The notes: generated by a model from the letters alone, not told the origin. A DNA stretch of 64,000 nt from Temnopleurus reevesii (GCA_036244855.1 BQKZ01000373.1:84379-148378); one strand, 5' to 3'; counted from the stretch's first letter, positions 12,495 to 24,621 are shown. A program made the numbers and translations.

Positions 12495-13350
12495 ATACAT
12501 TAATTACTCTTTTGACCAAATTCTCTGATAGACATGTCAATCTACTGCTGGCAAAATAAATAAGAGATGAAATTAAATATTACACACACATACATATTCA
12601 TGTCCCCATTCACCCGCGTTCCGGTTTACCCCTCTGTTACGGTACTGCATTTGCGAGAAGGTTTGCCATCCCTGATAATGCATTGTGAAATACCAGTGTG
12701 AATATTGCATATTCATTTACTCCATCAAAAAATCGGATTCAACATTTTGCATAACAAATTTCCGTCATACAGTATCAACCTCTACGAAATACCTACTTAA
12801 CAGGTTTAGACAAATTAAACTTGGGTATAATGCACAGCAAGCTGAAAGTGTTATTTCATCCAGTACTTCATCCATCATCCTCGTGCTGGAGGAGTGAGGG
12901 GATAAACACAGGAGCATACTGAGGAGAAGTCAAGCACCTCAGAACAACGTACCTTCCCGGTCAAAGGTCATACAATTCAAGTTTAAAGAATTGCGAGGAA
13001 GGAAACATTGAAATCCTTTGTCGCATTCCGCACAGGTAATGTATTGGTTAGTTCACATCTAAAAGACACCCTCACAGCAGTGCGGATTGAGGCGGGCGGA
13101 GGCTGATGAATTGGGAAAAATTGGAAACGCGGGCGAATTCGACCAGTTCAAATCAATTTGCCTTCAGTTCATCCAAAACGATTATGATCGACGATGTCAA
13201 GTACAGCCGAAGCGTATAGGTGATATGTTACGATGGAGAAACGAATGTTGATCAATGGTTGATACCGATTGCGATTATAAACGATCGATTACGGATGGTA
13301 GACGATGCAAACTAACGAAAAGGGTGCAACATTGTACCTTTTGACAGCAT
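12495..13350. other. Intergenic, no gene seen
   Basis: No exon, RNA gene or clear repeat was recognised. Confidence 0.45.
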
Positions 13351-13460
13351 CAAGTATTAGGAGCGTTGCACGATCGAATAACATTAAGCTAGAATGAAGC
13401 AACCCCACATTCTTTAAGTCGCGGGTTCGAATCCTCTGAGCACTTCGCAGGAAGCAAATC
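13351..13460 (+). repeat. Possible tRNA-derived SINE remnant
   Basis: GGTTCGAATCC at 13424-13434 is a perfect B box, preceded by GTCGCG as in a T-stem. No cloverleaf could be built for a whole tRNA, so a SINE relic is more likely than a tRNA gene. Confidence 0.4.
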
Positions 13461-13979
13461 ATGCCTTTTTTGTTCGATTTTCACCAAAAAGGTGCTCCCA
13501 CTGATGCATCTGTTTGCACCTTTATTCATCATAAGGATAGTAAGAACACGACGGGGAAAAACTAAAGTACTCGTACGATTGCTGAATTTGATTAACACGA
13601 TATAATCTATTTTCGAAAAAATAAAGTCGGTCGAAGGAGAATAGATCCGTTCGCCGTAAATAGAACTGTGTGGTCACAGCAATGACAAGCCGGTTACGAT
13701 TTGAATAGCATTACAAAGAACCATTGAAATGGTGTTCGACTTTATTTTTCGAAAATTGTTTATATCGTGTTAATTGTAGAATATGCAAAGATGCATCGAT
13801 CACGAGCAAAGGGTTAATAAGGATCATTGCTGAGTGTAATATACGGCTCTCGTACCCAGGATGACTAGTGGCGAGCATCATTCGTATATCACTCAATCAT
13901 GTCAATGATTATTATAGGTTGGGCTTCACGGAAGCGATGACGGATGTTTTAAGATCTTAGGTAGATATCAAACACTAAA

Positions 13980-14307
13980 TGGGTGTTGTTCAAAAATCAA
14001 CTGCAAATCAACTGCAACTTTGCAAATTGTAACGCGCATTTTCATTCGCGCTCGGTACGCGCATTTAACTAGACGCGCATGAATCAATTATTTTGATTGG
14101 TACATTCCGATCAACTGTAACGTGCGATCAATTGCAACTTTTCCAAATCAACTGCAAATCAACTGCAACTTTACAAATTGTAACGCGCATTTTCATTCGC
14201 GCACAGTATGCGCATTAAACAAGACGCGCATGAAACAATTATTTTGATTGGTACGTTACGATCAACTGTAACGTGCGATCAATTGCAACTTTTGAACAAC
14301 ACCCCCT
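13980..14307. mobile_element. GGGTGTTG fold-back MITE, internally dimerised
   Basis: It starts GGGTGTTGTTCAAAAATCAA and ends TTTTGAACAACACCCCC, an inverted pair. The interior is a direct duplication of a 151-bp unit (13994-14144 and 14145-14295), each containing ATCAACTGCAAATCAACTGC and TTGTAACGCGCATTTTCATT. Related single-unit copies lie at 48230-48371, 56434-56605 and 61323-61482. Confidence 0.85.
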
Positions 14308-14444
14308 TAGTTAGATAAACCACTATTTATGTTACAAGGTGTTTTATACCTTTAATAGAGACTTTCAACGTTCCCTAAAAACCTTTCTTTTTAATAGTTA
14401 AATAATTTGTTGTTATGTATTTTTTGTAGGTAATCAATTTTCTA

Positions 14445-14520
14445 TGACACTGTAAAGCGCTGTGATACATATTTTTGTAAGAGCGCTATATAAATGCCAA
14501 TATTATTATTATTATTATTA
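14445..14520 (+). repeat. SINE 3' tail with (ATT)n
   Basis: GTAAAGCGCTGTGATACAT then AGCGCTATATAAATGCCAAT then ATT repeats. The same GCGCTATA plus trinucleotide-tail signature recurs near 38010 and 39838, which is typical of LINE-mobilised SINE ends. Confidence 0.65.
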
Positions 14521-16410
14521 CTGTTGGTGCCGTAAATTCCTCTTCCATCCTCGTTCATGGCATTTTAAAATTGTATGATTGGTTCACATTGGCGTTGATC
14601 TGTTGATTTGTATTTGTTTCTTCTTTGTAGTTTTGTATATAGTGTGTTCTTGGGATAGGAGAATTTGGTAATTGACGACATTCAATTGATTGCAAATATT
14701 CCTCCAGTTGATCTGAATATGTCCATTTGGTTTTAACATGTGCATCAAATTTTCATTTAGTAGGATAGTTGAATTATGGAGTGGGACTACTTCAAACAGT
14801 TTATAAAAGGTGGATGTTTGATTTCAATCTCAGTAATATTCCGTTTGTTTTGTCGTTGTATATGTGGTTAAACCCTTTTTACCGTCTGCTGGTGTTTGGT
14901 ATCCAAAGCTTTGGCAGATGTATATACATCTATTAAAATGACTGACACCGCGGCGTCCTGGTTGAATAGCCTTGATGTATAGAATGATCGGAAGATCTCT
15001 TTACGTTCCTTGGTATCTCCTCGGCGGATGAATCCAAACCTCACTCCTTTCATCCAAACGGTTTCAGCGAGCTAGCATAAAAGCCTTTATTGCTACTAAG
15101 AAACCTAACTAAATACCGAGTCGGACAAGCTATGTACTTAAATTAGATGGATGACTGATTATTCTTCATCTATTTCTTTACCTGCTTGTCGTAATTTCAC
15201 GAACAATGATTCAGAATCCATAAAAGCATTCTCATTGTTTAAATGTAACATTTAAGTGCGCCCAAAAGGTCATCCACTTTTAAGAGCCAGGAAAACCACT
15301 CATGGCCCGTGCTGAGTACATTTTTTCATACTCTGAAAGTATTTATTGGAGCTTATGTATTAATTGATTACATTCAACGTATTTGTGTTGAATTGAAGTA
15401 TAGGACGTATTTTTTTTTAAAGTTTTTAATAACTCTTGGGTAAGAATCTTCATAATGATATGACATAGATAAGTTTTAATTTCTACGTAATTGGCGTCCA
15501 TTTTTCAAATGCAAACAGGGTCGGATCGTGGAAACACAAGACAGTCGCTCGCTTCACTTGCTCACAAACCGAGCGAGAAAGGAAGAATGGATACAAAAAG
15601 AGAGAGGAAACGTGTGAGAAGAAAAGAGTGACGGGTCTCTCTTAAGGCAAGGATTAGATCCTGAAACGGATCATGGTTTCCATCCACCAACACTCGTCAA
15701 AAACTCTTTCATAACGGGGTCCTTTCAATGAGGGCCGTTCTGCACTTAAAAGGGGTGTCATTCTTCGGTAGGAGTGACGAAAGTGCCCGGTTTAGGTTTC
15801 AGTTTACGGCATCGATTTCTGAAAGAAAAGGCTAGGGAAAGGAATCGGGGTTTGTTTCAAGATCGTTCCAGGCACTCTTTTGCCCGTGTTTGTTGAGAAG
15901 TTATGACAACTGTAAAAACTATAAAATATCACGTGATAAATAACAGATATTGTCACCTGATTTTGTTTTTCTATCTTTGGTCGAATGAATGAATGACGAA
16001 GAGGTAGAGACATCGTATGTTTTGTATACACACTTTTCTATACACACTGTATTCCAAAACAATGAATCTATTTTGTATCTCACTTCATAAACAGTTTGGG
16101 ATTACGTCATTAAAATGAGGCAGTACATTCAATAAAACAGATAAGCGACATACACATATGCACACACATATACACATATACAGACAAGGTGGGTATTTGG
16201 GGGCTGCGAGGACAAATGCCCTCTATAAAAAGTGTTTAAAAAGAAGAAAAGGACGAGGAAAGACAGTAAAGAAGCTGGTTTTATTGTCCTTTTTCTTTCT
16301 TTTTCTTTTTTTTTTTGATTGCTTGCTTGCTTGTCGAGCCACCACTGAATTGTTTCTTTCCTTGTAAGCTCGCCGACGCGATGGAGCTTGTCAAGAAGGC
16401 TTTGAACGCC
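14521..16410. other. Intergenic, no gene seen
   Basis: No supported gene. A 61-codon minus-strand open frame at 14868-15053 has a somewhat protein-like composition, but its continuation is full of stops; a decayed retroelement fragment is possible. A TA/CA-rich stretch lies at 16150-16185. Confidence 0.45.
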
Positions 16411-16413
16411 CCT

Positions 16414-16506
16414 CCCCCCCCCCCCCCCCCCCCGAATTTCACTAAGCTGTTTTGTACCAATTCATTTTTTTAAGGGCACCATCCATTGCACCCCCCCCCC
16501 CCCCCC
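16414..16506. repeat. Two poly(C) runs
   Basis: A run of 20 C at 16414-16433 and one of 16 C at 16491-16506, separated by 57 bases. Run lengths in an assembly are uncertain. Confidence 0.9.
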
Positions 16507-16969
16507 TCCATCCAGTTTGAATAAAAATCTGCAAAATTCTCACCTGAACGAAAAGGAAATATAATTTCAACTTAAAAACAATTTAGAAGCGAGACAGATA
16601 TAGTACTACGCACGCTCTTAAGGACCACAAAAAATATCTGAAAGTTACATGGTTTTTCATCACCCCATTCTCTCTCTCTCTCATTCCAACTTGACAAAGT
16701 TTGATACGAAGACCTTTAACACCATATAACACAAAAGCTCATATAAGCAGCTTTTGTCAAGAGTCGGAGTATTATTTACATCAGACGTACTTGACGGGAG
16801 CTGATAAATGTTAGATCAACATATTTTATGTGATAACCACTTCTCCACTGACGCAAACCAATTCATAAATCCGGGTCAGAGAAATGTTGATTTTTGTTGT
16901 CGCTAATTCCTTATGCAAAATCTGTTTGGTATAGTTTCGTGTCACGGAATATGCTGATGCGTCTGATAC
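16507..16969. other. Intergenic, no gene seen
   Basis: Contains a short CT run near 16670 and nothing gene-like. Confidence 0.45.
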
Positions 16970-17196
16970 GTCGACTGTAGTCCAGTTGAGGACTGAGTGT
17001 TCTGATAGCACCCACCTCTGCATATTCACTTATTCACTCAGTGTGGAGGCACGATCAGAGGGGTATACATACAGAGCAGAATGTTATGTAAGGACTCTGT
17101 GGTTGAGTGCTGTGCAGTTCCTGTGTGTTCAGTCTAAGTGAATATGCAGAGGTGGGTGCTATCAGAACACTCAGTCCTCAACTGGACTACGTCGAC
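16970..17196. repeat. Long inverted repeat, about 62-bp arms
   Basis: The arm at 16970-17032 and the arm at 17135-17196 are reverse complements over about 62 bases with one small indel near GTCGAC. The 102-base spacer is not palindromic. The near-perfect arms imply recent origin or maintenance by gene conversion. Confidence 0.95.
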
Positions 17197-17442
17197 TGCA
17201 ATACTCAGCAAGCTGTATTTACAACGTTTGATTGTATTTACAACGTTTGATTGATATAGTTGATCCTATTTTTTTAATGGGGAGGAAAAGGCTATTGGAA
17301 ACAAAGCGCAATAAGACGTTTTGGGAAATAAAAATGAAGCTTTTCACAGAGACCACGTATAGTCAGCATGGTCAGTGACGACAATTCCAATGAAATTATT
17401 CTTTTTTGATTGGATGAAAGTCAATGTCTTTGACTGTTGTAG

Positions 17443-17663
17443 GCACCGCCGAACGTTTTGAAAGGTGTGCAGGCGCGCACCCAGGATTTTCATACCCGGG
17501 GGGCTGAGCCCAAATTTGGCGCCCCCGCCCATCCCCGCTAAGCTGACAACCGAAATAAGAAATTTCCTAACATCAAATTTGGCGCACCCCGGGGGGCTGA
17601 GCAAAAATTTTGGCGCCCCCCTCCCCTCCCGGCTGAGCTGACAAGCAAAAAAAAAAAAAAAAA
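17443..17663. repeat. GC-rich dispersed repeat, duplicated, at gap edge
   Basis: Two imperfect copies contain a CCCGGGGGGCTGAGC block followed by AAATTTGGCGCCCCC or a close variant, each ending GCTGACAA. The second runs into poly(A) and the assembly gap. A similar GC-rich end (GTGCGCCTCGGACCCGCCAC) lies beyond the gap near 18410-18430. Confidence 0.6.
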
Positions 17664-18115
17664 NNNNNNNNNNNNNNNNNNNNNNNNNNNNNNNNNNNNN
17701 NNNNNNNNNNNNNNNNNNNNNNNNNNNNNNNNNNNNNNNNNNNNNNNNNNNNNNNNNNNNNNNNNNNNNNNNNNNNNNNNNNNNNNNNNNNNNNNNNNNN
17801 NNNNNNNNNNNNNNNNNNNNNNNNNNNNNNNNNNNNNNNNNNNNNNNNNNNNNNNNNNNNNNNNNNNNNNNNNNNNNNNNNNNNNNNNNNNNNNNNNNNN
17901 NNNNNNNNNNNNNNNNNNNNNNNNNNNNNNNNNNNNNNNNNNNNNNNNNNNNNNNNNNNNNNNNNNNNNNNNNNNNNNNNNNNNNNNNNNNNNNNNNNNN
18001 NNNNNNNNNNNNNNNNNNNNNNNNNNNNNNNNNNNNNNNNNNNNNNNNNNNNNNNNNNNNNNNNNNNNNNNNNNNNNNNNNNNNNNNNNNNNNNNNNNNN
18101 NNNNNNNNNNNNNNN
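17664..18115. other. Assembly gap, 452 N
   Basis: Continuous run of undetermined bases, bordered on the left by about 17 A. Any long reading frame through it is an artefact. Confidence 1.
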
Positions 18116-19289
18116 CTTTTATTTTGCCTTCGACCCCATCAAATTGGTTGACAACAGCCAAGTCAATAGCTCCCTCTTTCGTTGAAGGTGACCTATAAAA
18201 ATGCCATGAGCATGACGAGCAAGTGACCCGTAACGAAGACTTAGTTGGGGGTGCAAAAATGGAAAAAGTGTATCCTTTTTGGCCGTCGATCGCTTGACGG
18301 GCAAACAATTAAAACAAATAAATAAGATACAAACAGAGAAAGGAAATAAATGATAACACATTTATTTTTCTTTTGAAGCGGATCTCTACAGGTATGTTCG
18401 TGGGAGGGGGTGCGCCTCGGACCCGCCACTGCCGCCCCTCCCTACGGTTGCGGGCCTGCTCGTTTTTCTGGAATTATTATATGATAGTGTGACAGTGTCG
18501 TCAAATCCAAGGCCTTGTTTGGATGCCGACTTCAGAATGCAGACCACAGTCTATACACACAAACCTCACCCCAAATATATATATATGCAACCACTACTGC
18601 AACCAAACCATACACTTTTAACAGAAAATGGACGAAATTTTCACCCAACCATTCTGTTCGGTTGTCTTGTAAAGATGTGGCTATTCTGCCTAACACTGAC
18701 GCTGGTAAGCCTGTACGCATGATTAATAATGAATGCTTCTAGGAACGTTTAATCTGGTTTTGCATGAAAGATCGGGTAAATTGGGTCTAATTTGTTGTCG
18801 CTTAGATAACCATGATAATTAATTGTATTTAAAGAGCCTGAAGAAGCCATATGAGGTGTGATGTATGTAATAAATAGGTCTGTTTGTGAGAATTCTTTTC
18901 ACGCACGATCCATGCAAGAACGCAAAAACACGATCACGTGACTACTTCGCAATGTTGTCAGGACTATATAATTGGCATCAAAATGCCGAGAAGAAATACA
19001 ATTTCGAGAACATTTCCGCATTTTATAGGTTTAGATGAATTCTTAACATTTCTTCTTCATGTAAAGATACTTTGGACGAGAATGGCACCGATCAAAGTTT
19101 TGATATGCTGATGTAAAAGTGTATGGAAAACCTTTATTACAGAGTACATTTATAGTAAAAGATGTCAATGAGAATTACGGAGAAAGAAACGAATCAGCCT
19201 TCTAAACGTTACAAATGATTGGCGTTATGAATATGAAATTATTTTTTTTTTGAATGTATCAATTCATTTAATTCATTATGATTCAAATG
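18116..19289. other. Intergenic; one possible signal-peptide exon
   Basis: No complete gene. The plus strand has an ATG at 18675 followed by codons for a short hydrophobic peptide (MWLFCLTLTL) ending at a good donor, CTG|GTAAGC, at 18704/18705. This could be a first coding exon of a secreted protein but has no confirmed partner exon. Confidence 0.4.
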
Positions 19290-19495
19290 TAAAAAAATTC
19301 ATCCACATTGTGCTGCACTCAATCCGGGTGGGGTAAATGGGTACCTGGCAGGAATATTGGTCCTTAAAATGCCACCTGCGCTGGTGTACGCCGGGCTTTA
19401 GACAGGGTAGTAATATTGCAAAGCGCCCCGAGCACTCAGCAGAGTGGATACATGTACTATATAAATTGCATCTATTATTATCATTATTCATATGC
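19290..19495 (+). repeat. SINE-like dispersed repeat with trinucleotide tail
   Basis: Contains TTGTGCTGCACTCAATCCGG, GGGGTAAATGGGTACCTGGC and AAGCGCCCCGAGCACTC, ending in (ATT)n-like sequence. The TGCTGCACTC and AAGCGCCCCG blocks recur at 42134-42210, so it is a family with at least two copies here. Confidence 0.65.
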
Positions 19496-20400
19496 CTAAA
19501 TTAATCATGTACATAGAACTTATATTCATAGTTGCTTAGTATCAAATTGTGTTCGATTTGTTTATTTGTCCATTTATGTTATTTTCATTTGTTATACATA
19601 TATGAAGCAAGTGAAATCAATGGAGGAATCTTTAATCTTGAATAATACAGAATATAAAACACAAGGTTAAACTGCGCTTAGGAAAGACTAGTACTGGATT
19701 AGGATTAGCTTGAATGAACAGAATACACACTTCTTCTCCCCCTCAAAAGAAGGGGATCAGTCTGCCGCCATCAGCGGCATGAATATGTTCAATCAAATGC
19801 TCATTCCCTCTTGTCTTTCCTTCGTTCCAAGCCTCATTCTTTCTTTCTCATGTGTTTCACTATTTATCACTCAGAATCTTTTCTCATCACTACATTGCCT
19901 GGCATGAACTTTTTAAAAATTAATCATATTTTGATTTTCCATTGGTTTTTTTTTTCTCACTTAAGTGACAAAAATCACAGTAAAGTTATAAATAAACTTG
20001 CAACATACAACCTGAAAATAATTTCCAGCTCTTCTTTGGCTTTTCACTTCCTTCCCAATCTTATTGCGTACATAAAAGTGCTTTAAAATGTTTAACAAAT
20101 TCTATCCGACTGAGGGTATTGTTAAAAAAATGACATTTGTGGGGCAACCAGACTTTGTTGTTGTATTATCCTTAATCCAATGCGTTTTATTTTAAGTGCT
20201 TGTTTTTCACTTTTGAGACGACTACAAGAAACATAAGAATGTGAACGATCAACAATCATTAACTTATCTTCAGTATATCTTCAAGGGCATTAAAAAATCA
20301 TATACTTTTGTCCATCGCCAAACGTTATCAATCACTATATTCATCATTATGTAATAATTGTTATCGTTTAATTCGTCATCATCTTATTTTTATATTCATC
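19496..20400. other. Intergenic, no gene seen
   Basis: AT-rich. Open frames at 19710-20086 are hydrophobic, low-complexity and lack splice or domain support. Confidence 0.5.
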
Positions 20401-20521
20401 ATACAGTATACATCGTAATGATTTCCACAAGCATCAACATCATTATATCCACGATCACCATTGTCATCATTAATTTGTATAATCATCACCATCATTATGT
20501 CCATTGTTACCATAAACTCTA

Positions 20522-20715
20522 TTAACCATCATGTCTATATCATCACCGTCGTCATCATCATCATCGCCACCATCACCATCATCATCATCATCACCATCAT
20601 CACCATCATCATCATCATCATCATCATCACCATCATCACCATCATCATCATCACCATCATCACCATCATCATCATCATCATCATCATCACCATCATCACC
20701 ATCACCATCATCACC

Positions 20716-20746
<31 letters not shown>

Positions 20747-20925
20747 CCATCATCATCATCGTCATCACCACCATCATCATCATCATCATCATCATGACCT
20801 TCTATTACCGTCACTGAAATTGTCTTCATCATTATGACCATCTTTAAAAAAAAAACATCAATTGTTATTATTCTTTTCATCACAACCATCATCATCATCA
20901 TCATCACCATCATCATCATCACCTC
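20522..20925. repeat. (CAT/CAC)n trinucleotide microsatellite field
   Basis: Nearly uninterrupted CAT with interspersed CAC from about 20540 to 20795, and again at 20884-20922. Open frames here (Ile/Thr, Ser/Pro, Asp/Gly or Met/Val runs depending on frame) are products of the repeat, not genes. Confidence 0.95.
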
Positions 20926-21010
20926 CTATTACCGTCACTGCAATTATCTTCATCATTATGACCATCTTTAAAAACCATCAGTTCTTATTATTCTTTTCAT
21001 CACAACCACC
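20796..21010. repeat. Tandem duplication of about 125 bp beside the microsatellite
   Basis: TATTACCGTCACTG, CATCATTATGACCATCTTTA and TTATTATTCTTTTCATCACA occur in the same order at 20803-20888 and again at 20929-21006, separated by a short CAT array. This is a direct duplication of the microsatellite flank. Confidence 0.85.
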
Positions 21011-22523
21011 CTCATCATAAAATGCATTACCATGATTTCTTTAATCTTTGATGTAGTCTTTGAGCGTTTCCAACTTTTAGCTTTATGTGTTGTATGAGCA
21101 TACATGATCCTAGCTCATGTCATAAAACGAACCAATCGATTCTGAATAATCATACTAACAAGCAAAATAATGCACCATCTATCTATAAGCATTATCATAC
21201 AATAGAACATAAAGCACAACACAATCTCCAAAGTAGGGAATATAAATATAGATCAGGTTTATTTAAAAAGCGAAGACAATGTAGTAATACTGTGATTTTA
21301 AAAAGTCACACAATAATTACTGGCAAATATATAATGTTATTTAAATAAACACAGCACAATGCACTATTTACAAATCAACAGCATTAAAATCAATGACGCA
21401 ATCAACTAAATGGAAAATTGTCGAAATATTGCTATAAATTTCATTAGTTGGGGAATGTACAATAAAATCTACGTAACCAAAATCACGATAGTCATCACAA
21501 GTCAAAGTAATTTGCAATATCATTTCACAATGAATACAGGATATTTGTGTCTCATTGCTTATAATAAAAGAATGTCTGAACTGCAGTTAAATCAAGATTC
21601 TTCGTCATGAAGATTTGACGAGAAGATGTAATTCCGACAAAATATACTTCCAGCCTAATATTTGAGAGGCTCTTTATCCCGCTAAAATTATACAGTCAAA
21701 ACTATCCGCTCCATTGCCTAGAGATTTGTACTTCAATACGTTTATTTTCTACAATCAATTACACTATTATAACGAACTAGTTAAAGATTACTAGAAAGTA
21801 GTCAGTCGGGAGCCAATTGTAATTCAAGTCAAATCCAACGGGAAATTAGTAAAATAATCACCTGTTGGCTCCATGCTGACTACTAATCTAGTTATTATTA
21901 ACTAGATCGTTTTAAAGGAGTAGGCTTACAAATGCATCAGGTTGGTAATTGTAAAGTCACACTTGATCCATAGATATCAAGAAAGCTCTTTCTACATACT
22001 ATCCGTTCGAAAGAACGTAGTCGAACAAGCCCGAACGGTTTGCTAACGAACAGAACGCACTATCATCTGCTCAAGACCTATTCATGAACGTGTCTAGGAT
22101 GAGAAGCAATATCGTATGTAAGTACTTACAGGTAGTTAGAAAACCGTTCAAATTCAAGTAGCAGAACAAACCAAGAATAATCCAAACGTAACTATAATCT
22201 TCCCAAAGCCTGACATTAAACGAGTGCTCATCATTTCACTGCACTGCAATATACAGCCTTACTTTCTGCAAAGCCAAACAGTCTATAAAATCAAGGTTTG
22301 ATTAAAACAACTGTCTTTATTTCCCTGTATACGGCCATTGGGGTCCAGATGCACCTCATATACCCTTTTAGGTGTGCCCTGTATTCATGATGAATGCAAA
22401 TTTTACGTAATCAATTATCAATTTTACGGGTCCCTTTTTATCCTGTCTGTACCCTTAAAAGATGAGACTATTGCTTCATTTGCAGAGTTCGTTAATCGTA
22501 TCCATGTCAATCTGTCTTGTCAG
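21011..22523. other. Intergenic, no gene seen
   Basis: AT-rich with several short open frames and no recognisable product. Confidence 0.45.
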
Positions 22524-22608
22524 CTTCTTTGATCGACGTGACACCATCAAGGTCCAGGACAACAAGGTGATGTATCTGAAGAACAACAGCCGTTCCTACA
22601 AGTACCAG
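22524..22608 (+). CDS. Exon-like coding patch, unassigned
   Basis: An 85-base open block is preceded by a plausible acceptor (TCTGTCTTGTCAG) and followed by a possible donor (CAG|GTGATT). The frame gives 28 codons, including the string DTIKVQDNKVMYLK. The block is rich in AAG, CAG, GAC, AAC and GTG codons, in contrast to the AT-rich surroundings and similar to the codon choice in the two real genes here. No family was recognised. Its 3' edge coincides with the start of a fold-back element at 22608, so the apparent donor may belong to the insertion. The hydrophobic start at 18675 ends in phase 0, whereas this block needs two preceding bases, so they cannot join directly. It may be a single exon of a plus-strand gene or a relic. 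Confidence 0.3.
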
Positions 22609-22750
22609 GTGATTGTTTCATAAAGCTTTGGTAACGATACGCACGACTGGTGACCCTTTCCTGCACTCAGTAGCCCCTATATGTTCCTGCGCTAGCATCT
22701 CAGTATGAGTCGTGCAAACCTCTACGATCAATTTTATGAAACAAGCACCA
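22608..22750. mobile_element. Short fold-back element, about 143 bp
   Basis: GGTGATTGTTTCATAAA at the left is inverted as TTTTATGAAACAAGCACC at the right, with a further internal pair around GCACGACT and AGTCGTGC. The GACTGGTGACCCTTTCC segment also occurs at 63143-63159. Confidence 0.7.
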
Positions 22751-23755
22751 GATCGTTTTTTGGTTGGGCCATAACTTGATCACCCTCAGAAACTGTAACA
22801 CTACTACCTTCTCATGCTTTGCTGAGACATAATCTTGAATTTTACGTATGGCATACTGAATATGACGATAAATTTCCAATGAAAGCTTACTATATCAGTC
22901 ATGGAGCTCTAATGAAATGCGAAATCAAAAAAGAGAAAAAGTAATACAATTCCCCAAAGTATAACCAAATTGGTGCCCATTATTGAACGGTAACGTCAGT
23001 TAGTTCCTTTGACTCTGCAAGAGGTTTAGAACCTTTTATACGAATGAACTTCCACTGCCACTACTTAGGTAAGTGGTGGTGGTTGCTCATTAAGCAACAG
23101 TCACATCATGGACAGAGGCTTTCTGAAGTCCATGCCAACACCAAGCTTAATTGTCATATTTCATCTAACATGTTTGAAAGAATCTTGTCTAACAAGCTCT
23201 ATATCCATTAACAGACGGATCGCTCAGTCACGTAAATAGCCAGTGACCACTTTATGGTCCGCATGGGCAAACATTTGCAGGGGACACGAGGGATAACGTT
23301 TGTGTGAATGTCGATCGCAAGCCATTTCTTACTAGTCATGTGTATTACCGTCGAATGTCTGCGCAAAAGACTCCAAAATAAATTCGATTTATACTGGGTG
23401 TGCGTTGGCGAAAACATCCTGTCTGTTTATAAATCTTTCGAGCTCCTTTGACAGAATTCTTAAAACCTGATAGTAATATCACTTGTTGCTTGGAACAGAC
23501 GGCTTAAAACCGTCATGATTTTTTTCTAGGCAACGACTAACCTGGGATTAGTTGCTCGAAATGCTCTAAGCTAACTCCTTTTGCTGTTTTGGCTGTTTGT
23601 GACAGATGTTGGCAAGAAAGGAATAGCTAAGACCATTTCGAGCAACTTACCCCTGATTTCTAATCATCCATTTCATTCTCTGGACAAAATGAAACAGAGC
23701 TGTGATGTTCTTCACGATTTGATGTAATTCTAAAACTCTCTCCAATGTGTCTATT
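22751..23755 (-). other. Downstream flank / probable 3' UTR of univin
   Basis: No further coding exon. The 3' UTR of the minus-strand univin gene must begin here, but no polyadenylation site can be fixed. The nearest clear minus-strand AATAAA noticed is at about 22316-22321, which would give an unusually long UTR. Confidence 0.4.
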
Positions 23756-24621
23756 TCATCGGCATCCACATGCCTCTACTACCATATCCTCGTACTGTCT
23801 CAGCACCACGTTTTCATTGTTATCAAAATACAACATGGAGATCCCGGAAAGCTTTGTCGGAGCGCAGCAGACCTTCGGGACAGATCGGCTATCGATGGAG
23901 TTGACAAGGGTCTGAATGATGGCGTGGTTTGTACCGTTGAGTCGTTCACCCAGCGGGAAAGGACATTCCCCATCGCAGTAGTAGGCCTGATACCCCATAG
24001 GAGCGATGATCCAATCCTCCCAACCAACGTCACGGAAGCTCACGAATAATCGATGTCGCTGGCAGAGATTCGTCAGCGTGGCCGTCGAAAATGAACTGAG
24101 GTCGGCGGTCGCCTCACTCTCTGCCTGTCGCTTGTTCCGCCGATTCTTATCGTGACACTGACGATATTCCGATGACGTCACAATAAGATTCGTTGTGCAT
24201 TTCCCGCGCATCGCTCCGAGTTCTTTGATGACTCGATTTCTGCGTCGGTTGTTCCCTGTCGTGGGTACGACCTCGAGGTGAAGCAGCAGACCGTGATTCG
24301 ATGCCTTCTTCGATCTCCATGAACTCACCATGGTGAGGACATCGATGGTCCCAGCATAACCCTGTGATAGATCCGCAAACACAACATCGAGCAACCGCAG
24401 ACGTTTGTCAGTCAATGAAACGACTGACGTGAGTCTAGTCCGGGTCTGCAGCTGGTATAGTCTGACAGCGAGGGAAGGCGACTCCGTGGTCGATGTCGGC
24501 AAGGCGGGTATCTCGATTCGGAGATCGGCGGCGTCGATGGTCTCTGCGTTGGGAATCGAAGAGACGTCAAAGTAGAGTATCTGTTGAAGGCTGGTTGAGT
24601 TGCTGCTTTGAAGCTTCCCAC
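23756..24621 (-). CDS. univin: Univin (Vg1/GDF1-type TGF-beta ligand), exon 2
   Basis: Terminal coding exon of a secreted TGF-beta superfamily ligand. It encodes most of the propeptide, a furin-type site (RRNKR|QAES) and the whole mature domain. Mature features, in order: [72 protein letters not shown] and the terminal EACGCR. All seven knot and dimer cysteines are present, with an N-glycosylation site at NGT. The acceptor CATCTCCAG|GTGGG at 24621 joins in phase with exon 1, restoring Thr-Gly-Gly-Lys; total length is 390 residues, close to the family. The mature domain has the conserved BMP/Vg1-type wrist and finger motifs and agrees with my recollection of echinoid Univin; a BMP5-8-type ligand is the main alternative. 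In sea urchin embryos Univin acts with Nodal through ALK4/5/7-type receptors (family knowledge). Confidence 0.92.

Noticed and set aside
17538..18308. Long minus-strand reading frame through undetermined bases
   Set aside because: Most of it is the run of N at 17664-18115; the ends are repeat sequence and not protein-like.
20461..20922. Open frames encoding Ile/Thr, Ser/Pro, Met/Val or Asp/Gly runs
   Set aside because: Products of the CAT/CAC microsatellite in different frames.
23747..24049. Plus-strand frames opposite univin exon 2
   Set aside because: Shadow frames of the TGF-beta coding exon on the other strand.
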